Below are positions 43,577 through 52,100 of a stretch of DNA of 64,000 nucleotides, piece by piece. The position numbers and the translations under genes were made by a program. Location of the stretch: NCBI GenBank assembly GCA_002440975.1, contig DJWN01000089.1, forward strand, positions 8,782-72,781, in the 5' to 3' direction. The stretch comes from Bacteroidales bacterium UBA6229. Lineage in GTDB: Bacteria; Bacteroidota; Bacteroidia; Bacteroidales; F082. Positions within the stretch are counted from its first letter, which is position 1. Every line of letters begins with the position of its first letter. The notes beneath the pieces were generated by a model. It did not search any database and had not been told where the DNA came from. It was given only the letters and a program-made list of their open reading frames with translations.

Positions 43577-44674
43577 TTAAAGCGTACCTCTGCTCTCCTG
43601 CTCCAACTCAATGGCTTCGAACAAGGCTTTGAAATTACCTTTGCCAAAAGATTTCGCTCCTTTGCGCTGAATGATTTCAAAAAATACCGTGGGTCGATCT
43701 TCAACTGGTTTGGTGAAAAGCTGAAGCAGGTAGCCTTCTTCATCGCGATCGATCAATACACGCAATTTCTTCAGTGTTTCCAGGTCTTCGTCAATTTCCT
43801 TTACACGATCCATCACGGTATCGTAATAGGTATCGGGTACATGCAAAAACTCCACTCCTCTGGCTCTGAGCTGCTCAATGGTAGCAATGATATCATCGGT
43901 AGCCATAGCAACATGCTGTGCACCAGCTCCGCGATAAAAGTCAATATATTCTTCAATCTGAGATTTTTTCTTTCCCTCGGCCGGCTCGTTGATCGGGAAT
44001 TTAATACGCATATTGCTGTTCGACATCACCTTGCTCATCAAGGCTGTGTAATCTGTGAAAATATCTTTGTCGTCGAACGAAATCAATTGTTCAAAACCCA
44101 TCACAGTGCCATAAAAATTAACCCATTTGTTCATTTCGCCCCAATTCACATTCCCAACGATATGATCCACATATTTGAGGCCGGTGTCGCCTGGTTTGTA
44201 ATCGGGTGCCCATTTACGGAATCCGGGGAGGAAAGGACCAAAATAGTTTTTGCGCTCGACAAAGATGTGAACTGTCTCACCATAGGTGTGTATCCCACTC
44301 ATCACAACTTCACCGTTTTCGTCAACATTCACCTTGGGTTCCATATAGGACCGCGCACCCCGACTGGTGGTTTCTTTCCAGGCCTGACGGGCATCGTCCA
44401 CCCACAAAGCGATCACTTTTATACCATCACCATGCAGTTTCTGATGCTCGGCTATGGGTGATTCGGGTGTGAGTGCAGTCGTTAAAACAAAAGTGATCTT
44501 TCCCTGGCGCAAGGCATAACTGGATCTGTCTTTCAGACCTGTTTCCAGTCCGGCATAAGCTAAAGGCTGAAAGCCAAAAGCCGTTTGATAATAATGGGCA
44601 GCCTGCTTGGCATTGCCTACATAAAACTCAACATAATCAGTACCGTTGATCGGTAAAAAATCGTTATTACTCAT
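43577..44674 (-). CDS. hppD: 4-hydroxyphenylpyruvate dioxygenase
   Basis: Converts 4-hydroxyphenylpyruvate to homogentisate using Fe(II) and O2. Two VOC-fold halves are visible; the Fe ligands are two His and one Glu: His in YVDHIVGNV, His in GAQHVAMATDD, and Glu in VFFEIIQRKG. At 365 residues the length is normal. It lies between homogentisate dioxygenase (43 nt upstream) and fumarylacetoacetase (41 nt downstream). The start ATG 44672-44674 (MSNNDFLPINGTDYVEF) is natural. Confidence 0.96.
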   Translation of the reverse strand: MSNNDFLPINGTDYVEFYVGNAKQAAHYYQTAFGFQPLAYAGLETGLKDRSSYALRQGKITFVLTTALTPESPIAEHQKLHGDGIKVIALWVDDARQAWKETTSRGARSYMEPKVNVDENGEVVMSGIHTYGETVHIFVERKNYFGPFLPGFRKWAPDYKPGDTGLKYVDHIVGNVNWGEMNKWVNFYGTVMGFEQLISFDDKDIFTDYTALMSKVMSNSNMRIKFPINEPAEGKKKSQIEEYIDFYRGAGAQHVAMATDDIIATIEQLRARGVEFLHVPDTYYDTVMDRVKEIDEDLETLKKLRVLIDRDEEGYLLQLFTKPVEDRPTVFFEIIQRKGAKSFGKGNFKALFEAIELEQESRGTL

Positions 44675-44717
44675 ATTTGTTATCTGTTTTGTTTAATTAT
44701 ATTTCTTTCGTATAAAT

Positions 44718-45875
44718 TTAGTAAAGCCAGCTTTTATGATAGCCAGGATCTTCCATGCTCATCGCTTGCTTTGTAAGCTTCAGTGGCTTGAAAGTATCAA
44801 CCATCACAGCCAGCTCATCGGTTCCTTTTTTGCCGATACTTCTTTCAGCTGCACCCGGATGCGGCCCATGTGGAATACCAATCGGGTGCAACGTTATCAT
44901 GCCTTTTTTGATGTGATTGCGACTCATAAAATCTCCGTCCACATAATATAGCACTTCATCAGAATCAACATTGCTATGATTGTAAGGTGCCGGAATGGAA
45001 TCGGGATGATAATCATACAAGCGCGGCACAAAAGCACAAGTCACAAAAGCCGGTGTTTCAAAAGTTTGATGCACTGGCGGTGGTTGATGAATCCGGCCGG
45101 TAATAGGCTCAAAGTCATGAATGCTCATCCCAAAAGGATAGTGGCATCCGTCCCATCCAACAGCGTCAAAAGGATGGGTGGCATACACATAAGGAAAAAT
45201 CAAATCTTCGCGCTTGATTTTTACTAAAAAATCGCCGTGCTCTTCATGCGTCACTAATTTTTCGGGCACTTTTAAGTCTCTTTCGTAAAATGGCGAATGC
45301 TCCAGCAGCTGCCCGTTTTTATTCATATACCGTTTCGGGAAACGGAGCGGATGAAATGATTCCACAATAAACAAACGATTATCGGCGGTATCAAATTCCA
45401 GTTGATAGATGATGCCCCTGGGAATTATTAAATGATCCCCATAAACAAAATTGATCGTGCCAAAGATGGTATGCAATTTTCCGCTTCCCTGATGGACAAA
45501 AATCATCTCATCGGCTTGCGAATTTTTATAAAAATAATCCTTCATCGAATGGCGTGGAGCGGCCAGACTGATATACACATCATTGTTAACCAAAACCGGA
45601 ACACGACTTTCGAGGTAATCGTCTGCCGGCTTCACCTCAAATCCTTTAAAGCTGCGGTGCTGCATATTGTGGTCGATGGCAACTTCTGGTTTCACTGAAT
45701 AAGCCTCTCCGATCGATTTTACCATCGTTGGCGGAAAAGCATGATAAATCAAGGAATACACATCAGAAAAACCTTCGGTTGACACCAATTCTTCTGCATA
45801 TAAATCGCCATCTGGCTTGCGAAAAATGGTGTGCCTTTTGTGTGGCACTTCTCCGCTACGGATGTAATACGGCAT
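44718..45875 (-). CDS. hmgA: Homogentisate 1,2-dioxygenase
   Basis: Opens the homogentisate ring to maleylacetoacetate with Fe(II) and O2. A cupin-type chain of 385 residues with the Fe site formed by His in PYNHSNVDSDEVLYY, the Glu in the same segment, and His in GIPHGPHPGAAE; the RIHQPPPVHQTFETPAF segment is also typical. The start at 45873-45875 (MPYYIRSGEVPHKRH) fits the family; an upstream start adds 11 residues. It is first in the operon. No tyrosine aminotransferase or maleylacetoacetate isomerase lies in the window. Confidence 0.95.
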   Translation of the reverse strand: MPYYIRSGEVPHKRHTIFRKPDGDLYAEELVSTEGFSDVYSLIYHAFPPTMVKSIGEAYSVKPEVAIDHNMQHRSFKGFEVKPADDYLESRVPVLVNNDVYISLAAPRHSMKDYFYKNSQADEMIFVHQGSGKLHTIFGTINFVYGDHLIIPRGIIYQLEFDTADNRLFIVESFHPLRFPKRYMNKNGQLLEHSPFYERDLKVPEKLVTHEEHGDFLVKIKREDLIFPYVYATHPFDAVGWDGCHYPFGMSIHDFEPITGRIHQPPPVHQTFETPAFVTCAFVPRLYDYHPDSIPAPYNHSNVDSDEVLYYVDGDFMSRNHIKKGMITLHPIGIPHGPHPGAAERSIGKKGTDELAVMVDTFKPLKLTKQAMSMEDPGYHKSWLY

Positions 45876-45905
45876 ACTATTTAGATTTGGTTTAAATAAA
45901 AAGAA

Positions 45906-45913
45906 CAAATCTA
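45906..45913 (-). promoter_or_regulatory. Candidate -7 element of the tyrosine-degradation operon
   Basis: TAGATTTG on the minus strand, an exact TAnnTTTG match, 30 nt before the hmgA start, in the divergent region shared with the OYE gene. The -33 element is not clear. Confidence 0.45.
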
Positions 45914-45975
45914 CACAAAAAATTGTTTAACCTTTGTAATTTCGAAATCGATTTCAGATAAACAAAACGTTAAAA

Positions 45976-47079
45976 ATGCTTAAGCCACTTCTCGAACCCT
46001 TTGTAATGGGGGCAATTCAACTTAAAAACCGTTTCGTTATGGCACCTCTAACCCGGCAGCGGGCAGGAAAAAAGCTGGAAACCACTGAGCTTCATGCCTT
46101 ATACTATCAACAGCGAGCCAGTGCCGGATTAATTATTAGTGAGGCCAGCCAGATTTCGCCCAAAGGGCAGGGTTATCCCAACACTCCCGGAATTTATTCG
46201 CAAGAGCAAATAGCAGGGTGGAAAAAAGTGACAAAAGCTGTGCATCAGGCCGGAGGCAGAATCGTGTGTCAGCTATGGCATGTCGGACGGCATTCGCATC
46301 CTTTAATTCAGTTGGATGGCGGTCTTCCGGTTGGGCCTTCTGCCGTGGCAGAAACCGGGCATGTTACAACGCTGCAGGGAAAAATGGATCCAGTCGTACC
46401 CAAAGCACTATCGCTGATTGAAATCAAAGCCACCATCGAAGATTACCGCAAAGCAGCCAAAAATGCGATTGAGGCAGGCTTCGACGGAGTTGAAATACAT
46501 GGTGCCAATGGCTACCTGATTGATCAGTTTTTGAATGATAACAGCAATATCAGAACGGATCATTACGGCGGAAGCATTCCCAATAAGGCACGTTTTGCGT
46601 TGGAAGTTGTTGAGGCAATAGTAAATGAAATTGGAGCTGAACGCACCGGTATTCGCCTTTCGCCTTCCGGACGAAATTTTGGCATCAGCAATGAAAATCC
46701 TGTTGAAACCTTTACCTACCTGATTCAAAAGCTCAACAATTTTAAATTGGCCTTTATTCATCTGATCGAACCTTTTACACATACAATTGAAAGTTTGGAT
46801 AATTACCTTGTCAGCCCAACTGCCTATTTTAAACCTTTGATCGAAAGCCCTGTAATCACTGCTGGTGGAATGACTTTTGAGCTGGCAGAAAAAATGCTAA
46901 ACGAAGGACATGCTGATTTGGCAGCTTTTGGAAGGGATTTTATTTCCAATCCCGATCTTGTGGAACGTTATCGTAACCATTGGCCATTGCAACCCTATGA
47001 TACAGAAACCTTTTATGGCGGTAATGAATCAGGATATACAGATTATCCTTTTTATCAAACAGAACTGCAAACTGGATGA
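45976..47079 (+). CDS. Old Yellow Enzyme family ene-reductase
   Basis: FMN-dependent NAD(P)H oxidoreductase of the OYE/NemA type, which reduces activated alkenes or nitro compounds. The N-terminal LKNRFVMAPLTRQRAG contributes to FMN binding, and the substrate-binding pair is in GVEIHGANGYLIDQFL, where a His-Asn pair replaces the His-His of some members. QLWHVGRHSHP and LAAFGRDFISNPDLVER are further signatures. At 367 residues it is standard. The next gene starts within its stop codon (ATGA). The physiological substrate is unknown. Confidence 0.93.
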   Translation: MLKPLLEPFVMGAIQLKNRFVMAPLTRQRAGKKLETTELHALYYQQRASAGLIISEASQISPKGQGYPNTPGIYSQEQIAGWKKVTKAVHQAGGRIVCQLWHVGRHSHPLIQLDGGLPVGPSAVAETGHVTTLQGKMDPVVPKALSLIEIKATIEDYRKAAKNAIEAGFDGVEIHGANGYLIDQFLNDNSNIRTDHYGGSIPNKARFALEVVEAIVNEIGAERTGIRLSPSGRNFGISNENPVETFTYLIQKLNNFKLAFIHLIEPFTHTIESLDNYLVSPTAYFKPLIESPVITAGGMTFELAEKMLNEGHADLAAFGRDFISNPDLVERYRNHWPLQPYDTETFYGGNESGYTDYPFYQTELQTG

Positions 47080-47804
47080 TTTCGGGAATTGATTTTTTAA
47101 GTGTTGCTACTGAATGGGCCAATCAGCGTTTAGCAGATGGAGGACCTCGCTATGCCGAATACCATCCCGAACAGATCATCGTAGAACCCTGGAATGCCTT
47201 GAGTTCCGTAGCCATGATGCTGCCAGCAGTGTATTGGCTGATCAAAGACTTCAAAGCCGTAAAACAACATGCCTTTTTTCTGTTTGCCATTGTGATGGTT
47301 TTTTTTGGCGGACTTGGCAGCACGCTTTTTCATGCATTCAGGATAAGTCCGGTTTTTCTGCTTCTCGATATTTTGCCTTCTGCATTACTTACCTTGTCGT
47401 TGGCCATATTTTTTTGGTTGAAAATCCTTAAAAAATGGTGGCTGGTGACCGCAGTGCTATTACCGGTTTTTGCATTAAGAATCCTGCTTTTCGGACAATT
47501 GGAAGGTCACCTGGCAATTAATATTTCCTATGCAATCTCGGGAGCTTTGGTGCTTGTCCCTTTGCTAATCTTGCTTTATCGCACCAAATTTGAAGCAGGA
47601 TTATCCGTGCTTTTTGTCCTGATTCTTTTTGCGTTGGCTTTGTTATTCAGACAGTTAGACATTCACGCATTCGAAATTCTGCCTCAGGGAACTCATTTTC
47701 TCTGGCATTTGTTTAGTGCGGCTGGTTCCTATTTCATGCTGTATTATTTATACAGTCTGAGACTTTTCGAACAAAAAAAAGCCGGAAATGCATCCGGCAT
47801 GTAA
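47076..47804 (+). CDS. Ceramidase-like membrane protein (CREST superfamily)
   Basis: A polytopic protein with about seven hydrophobic segments. It carries the spaced residues typical of alkaline-ceramidase/PAQR-like (CREST) membrane hydrolases: Ser-x3-His in LGSTLFHAFR, an Asp in the next helix (LLLDILP), and a late His-x3-His in THFLWHLFSAAGSYF. These would bind zinc in the membrane. Many Bacteroidota make sphingolipids, so a ceramide or related lipid is a plausible substrate, but this is inference. The start overlaps the OYE stop (ATGA), so the two are translationally coupled. The 3 prime end also contains the terminator of the convergent gene. Confidence 0.75.
   Translation: MISGIDFLSVATEWANQRLADGGPRYAEYHPEQIIVEPWNALSSVAMMLPAVYWLIKDFKAVKQHAFFLFAIVMVFFGGLGSTLFHAFRISPVFLLLDILPSALLTLSLAIFFWLKILKKWWLVTAVLLPVFALRILLFGQLEGHLAINISYAISGALVLVPLLILLYRTKFEAGLSVLFVLILFALALLFRQLDIHAFEILPQGTHFLWHLFSAAGSYFMLYYLYSLRLFEQKKAGNASGM
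47773..47798 (-). terminator. Intrinsic terminator embedded in the end of the ceramidase-like gene
   Basis: Minus-strand stem GCCGGA-TGCATT-TCCGGC (47798-47781), followed by eight Ts (complement of 47773-47780). It ends transcription of the convergent dihydroorotate-dehydrogenase-like gene, while on the plus strand the same bases encode KKAGNASGM. Confidence 0.88.
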
Positions 47805-47821
47805 ACTGGTCATAAAATGCT

Positions 47822-48808
47822 TTACTCTATACCACTGAAGTGTTTCATAAACTGTACCCGCTCGTAGGCAGCAGGATTGTCGGCTTCTTTAACACTCATT
47901 CTGCCAATAAATTCGTCTGTGGTTTTAAAATTGTGTTTTGTCATCCAGGTTTCCAGCTCACTGAGCATGATGCCGATTTCCTGAAAACCTTTTTTATAGA
48001 GTACTGATGCAATTTGAACTGCTTTGGCACCGGCTAAAAGTTGCTTTATCATGCCTTTGCCATCATGAATTCCGGTGGAAGCAGCAATATCGCAATGCAC
48101 CTTGGTGGACATCATGGCGACCCAACGCAAGGAAACGGCAATTTCTTCGGGATGACTAAAGACACTACTGGCTTTGATTTCAAACTTGTCGATATCAATA
48201 TCAGGCGAAAAGAAACGATTAAAAAACACCAGACCTGATATACCTGTCCAGGAGAGCTTTAGCACCATTTTTGACAAACTCGAAAAATAATAGCTAATCT
48301 TCAAAGACACCGGAATCTTTACCAGCTTGGTCAGTTTTCTCAGCACTTCAAAATAGATGTTTTCGTTGTATTCGCTGCTGTGGTGAGGATCGGAGGGTAA
48401 GATAAACATATTGAGTTCGAGCCCGTCGGCTCCGGCTTCTTCTATTTTTGTAGCAAACTCAATCCATTCCTGATCCGACACACAATTGATGCTGGCAATG
48501 ATCGGGACATCAACAGCCTGCTTGGCATCCCGAATCAGTTTTAAGTAGCGATCCACATCGTTGTGGCGGGTATAATTGCGGATATAATCCTCTGCTTCAG
48601 GATAATAGTTGCTGTGTGTATCCTGGTTAAGCGTATGACTGGCACTGTGCTTGATTTGCTCTTCAAACAACGATTTCAAAACCACGGCAGCAGCCCCGTT
48701 TGCAGCGGCTTCCTTGATATTCTCTACAGAATTAGTGAGCCCTGAACTCCCAACGATAATCGGGTTCTTCAGCTTTAGGCCCATATAAGATGTGGACAGG
48801 TTTACCAT
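47822..48808 (-). CDS. Dihydroorotate dehydrogenase-like flavoprotein
   Basis: A TIM-barrel FMN protein of 328 residues related to class 1 dihydroorotate dehydrogenases: N-terminal STSYMGLKLKNPIIVGSSGLT, a middle PIIASINCVSD, LKISYYFSSL, and CDIAASTGIHDGKGMIKQLLAGAKAVQIAS near the phosphate-binding end. These annotated DHOD-like proteins are common in Bacteroidota and are usually not the main PyrD; the substrate may differ. It stands alone with its own promoter element and a terminator. Confidence 0.85.
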   Translation of the reverse strand: MVNLSTSYMGLKLKNPIIVGSSGLTNSVENIKEAAANGAAAVVLKSLFEEQIKHSASHTLNQDTHSNYYPEAEDYIRNYTRHNDVDRYLKLIRDAKQAVDVPIIASINCVSDQEWIEFATKIEEAGADGLELNMFILPSDPHHSSEYNENIYFEVLRKLTKLVKIPVSLKISYYFSSLSKMVLKLSWTGISGLVFFNRFFSPDIDIDKFEIKASSVFSHPEEIAVSLRWVAMMSTKVHCDIAASTGIHDGKGMIKQLLAGAKAVQIASVLYKKGFQEIGIMLSELETWMTKHNFKTTDEFIGRMSVKEADNPAAYERVQFMKHFSGIE

Positions 48809-48859
48809 ATTTCCTCCATTGCTTTGGATAATTGTAGAATCATTTCACCTTTATGTCTG

Positions 48860-48867
48860 CAAAGCTA
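48860..48867 (-). promoter_or_regulatory. Candidate -7 element of the DHOD-like gene
   Basis: TAGCTTTG on the minus strand, an exact TAnnTTTG match, 51 nt before the start codon. A possible TTG -33 element lies only 14 nt upstream, closer than usual. Confidence 0.45.
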
Positions 48868-49164
48868 AGAAACAAATTATTCAAATTCATTCTAAATTAT
48901 AAGGATATCATTAAAGGTATTGTGTTAATATTTTTCAAAACCATTTTATTATTACCTCCTAATGCATTGGAAGGTCAAAAAAATACGGTTCAGGTTTTTA
49001 ACAAATCAATGTTAAAAACTCTGAAAAAAAAATAGATTTAAATTTCAATAATCATATATTTTTACATCGTAAAAGCTTTCTAATACCGAGATCAATTAAT
49101 CAAATCCGGCATATAATGCAACCTGCAAGTCGTATTGTATTTAACCGGATCTTATAATCAACCA
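48868..49164. other. Intergenic region upstream of the giant surface-protein gene
   Basis: About 300 bp of AT-rich DNA between the divergent DHOD-like gene and the giant repeat protein gene. It must hold the promoter of the giant-protein operon, but no exact TAnnTTTG match was found on the plus strand. A 60-codon ORF here (48853-49035) shows no protein-like features. Confidence 0.5.
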
Positions 49165-52100
49165 ATGCGTTCTGGAATTAAGCTCATTTTATTTTTTGTT
49201 GCGTGGGTGCTATCCTATAACATTCATGCCCAACCAATTGTTGTTGGTCAACCTGCAGATACTGCCATTTGCGTTGATGCAAGCGCGAGCTTTAGAGTAA
49301 TAGCTTTAAACACGGCAGCATATCAATGGCAGGAATATGATGGCGTTGGTTGGTACAACATCAACGAAACCATAGATTATGCCAGCGGATATAATACGCC
49401 ATTGCTAACAATATCTGATGCCAACCTGGGACTGAATGCTTACCAGTATCGTTGTGTAGTATTTGATGCCGAAGGGCTGCAAGATGTTTCGGAATCTGCA
49501 CTTTTGGGAGTGTATGAACCTCCCATAATAACCTCTCAACCGGTTGATACAAGAGTTTGCAAAAACGAAACGGCAGTCTTTACCGTTCAGGCCTTGAATG
49601 GAACAGATTTCAACTGGCAGGAAAATATTGGACAGGGATGGGTACATCTGGACGATAATGCCTTTTATCAAGGTACGAATACCAACGTACTGGAAGTATT
49701 TACTACCACCGGAATGAATGGTTTTCGCTATCGCTGCATCATAACAAATGTTAGTTGTCCGGATACCACTATAAACGCCAGACTGTTTGTTGACCCAACC
49801 CCTGTCGTCCAGCAAATCACTGGTGGAGGAAGTTATTGCAGCGGAGGCACCGGCGTTGAGATAGGCTTGGCTGATTCGGAAACAGGTATTAGCTATCAAC
49901 TTCTCAGGAATGAAAATCAAACAGGATATGTGATTGAGGGAAATAATGAGGCCATTTCGTTTGGATCGGTCACGCAAGAAGGACGATATAGTGTGTTGGC
50001 AATCAATGGATTTACTTCCTGTAGCATATTGATGGAAGGTGTAACAGATGTGACGATAGATCCCTTGCCTCTGCAACAACTGCTTAACGGTGGAGGTTCT
50101 TATTGCCCGGGAGAGGAAGCTCCGGAAATCTTTCTTCTTGAAACCGAACCAGGTGTTGTTTATCAATTGTTTGCCAATGGAGCTTTTACAGGAGCCGAAA
50201 TTATTGGGAATGGCTATATAAGCAGTTTCGGGCAATTTGCAAACAGCGGAATATATACCGTAACTGCTGCTAATCTATCTACCGGATGCCTCACACAAAT
50301 AACAAGTCAGGTTCAGATTACCGAAGAAAATGCCCCGAGTGTTTTTGCAGGCAGCAATCAGTTTATTCAAAGAGGCGAAATCGCCGGTTTGAATGCTTCA
50401 GCAACAGGTGGCTCTGGCAATTACAGTTTTAATTGGTCCCCACCGGCATACGTTCAACAACCCGATTGGTCATCTACCCAAACCATACCATTATTTCAAT
50501 CGCGGCAGTTTATCATCAATGCCACAGATCAACAAAATGGATGCAAAGCTATTCCGGACACTATGATTGTGTATATGAAAGACGGACAACTGGAACTGGA
50601 TTTAGTTGCAAGTCAAACACAAATCTGTCCGGGCGATCAAGTGCAACTTTCTGCTATTGCAGGAGGAGGTACCGGCAATTATTCCTATCAATGGACTTCA
50701 CTTCCCGAAGGTATCAGCTCGACAAACGCACAAATTGTAGTGAGTCCGGTTATCTCCACAACCTATATCGTAACGCTCAACGACGGACAGCAAACGTTAC
50801 AAAAATCTGTAAGTATTCAGGTTAATCCTGTTCCGGCACAATTTAGTATCACCGGAGATGAAAGCTATTGTGCCAATGAAGAAGGTGTTGAAATTGGCCT
50901 TAGCGGATCAGAAAATGGTGTGATTTATCAATTAATTCGAAATGATAATGAAGTAGTAGTTGAGAAGAATGGCACAGCTCAGGCTATAGTATTTGGGACT
51001 TTTGGTATTGGAAATTATCATGCTATTGCCCGTTATTCGTCTGGTAACTGTTCACAAATGATGGTTGGTGAATTATCAGTGAGCACGATTTCGTTGCCAA
51101 TATTAACAGCCGGAGCCAACCAATACATTTCAAACGGAGATCAAACGACACTTTCGTCAGTCGCTCAGGGCGGTTCAGGTAATTATCAGTTTAGCTGGAC
51201 GCCTTTTGACAAATTGTTAAACCCAAATCAACAGAACCCGGCTACTTTGCCGCTTTTTGAAACCACAATTTTTAAGGTTACAGCTACCGATGTAAATAGC
51301 GGATGTGAAAGTAATACCGCACAATCAGTGGTTTTTGTAACTGGTGGAGATCTTGATCTTACACTCCAGGCCGATCAATACAGCATTTGTTCCGGCGAAT
51401 CTGTACAACTTCAGGCGTTACCTACTGGAGGTTCAGGAAATTATGTGTATCAATGGCAATCAAATCCTCCAGGAGTGAATGCTAGAATTTCAAATCCTCT
51501 GGTCACATTAACAAATTCGAGCTGGTTGATTCTTACCCTTACAGATGGTTTTACGGTGCTCACCGATTCACTTTTTATTGAAGTTCGGCCTTTGCCACAA
51601 GCCTTCAGCCTTGAAGGTGGCGGCAATTATTGTATTGGTAGTCAGGGTGTTGAGCTAATTCTGACAGGCTCAGAAAATGATGTCTTTTACACACTTTACA
51701 GAAACGGAACTAATACGGGTCAGGTTCGTATCGGGAACGGACAGCCAATAACATTTGCCGATCAAAATAATGAAGGAATTTATCAAATTGAGGCTTTATC
51801 GCAACCACAGCTTTGCAGCAAGATGATGCCCGGAAATGTAGAAGTTATAGCCAGGAATGCTCCCATTGGCTTTGCCGGATATGATCGCACAATTCAAACG
51901 GGCACTGCGACTAATTTAAATGCCGAAGTATCGCAAGGATCAGGTAGTTATACATTTGAATGGTCCCCCGAATCTTTGGTTGTAAACCCTGATTTGCAAC
52001 AAACCCTAACGACACCGCTGAATCAGAATACGATTTTCAATTTGAGTGTAACGGACAACCAAAGCGGATGCCAATCGCAACCCGATCAGGTACAGGTATT

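Noticed and set aside
48853..49035. 60-codon ORF upstream of the giant gene
   Set aside because: It overlaps the promoter element of the divergent DHOD-like gene, starts without a clear signal, and has no protein-like motif.
49405..50235. 276-codon ORF on the minus strand within the giant gene
   Set aside because: It is antisense to a clear repeat-containing protein; the length is a by-product of codon composition.
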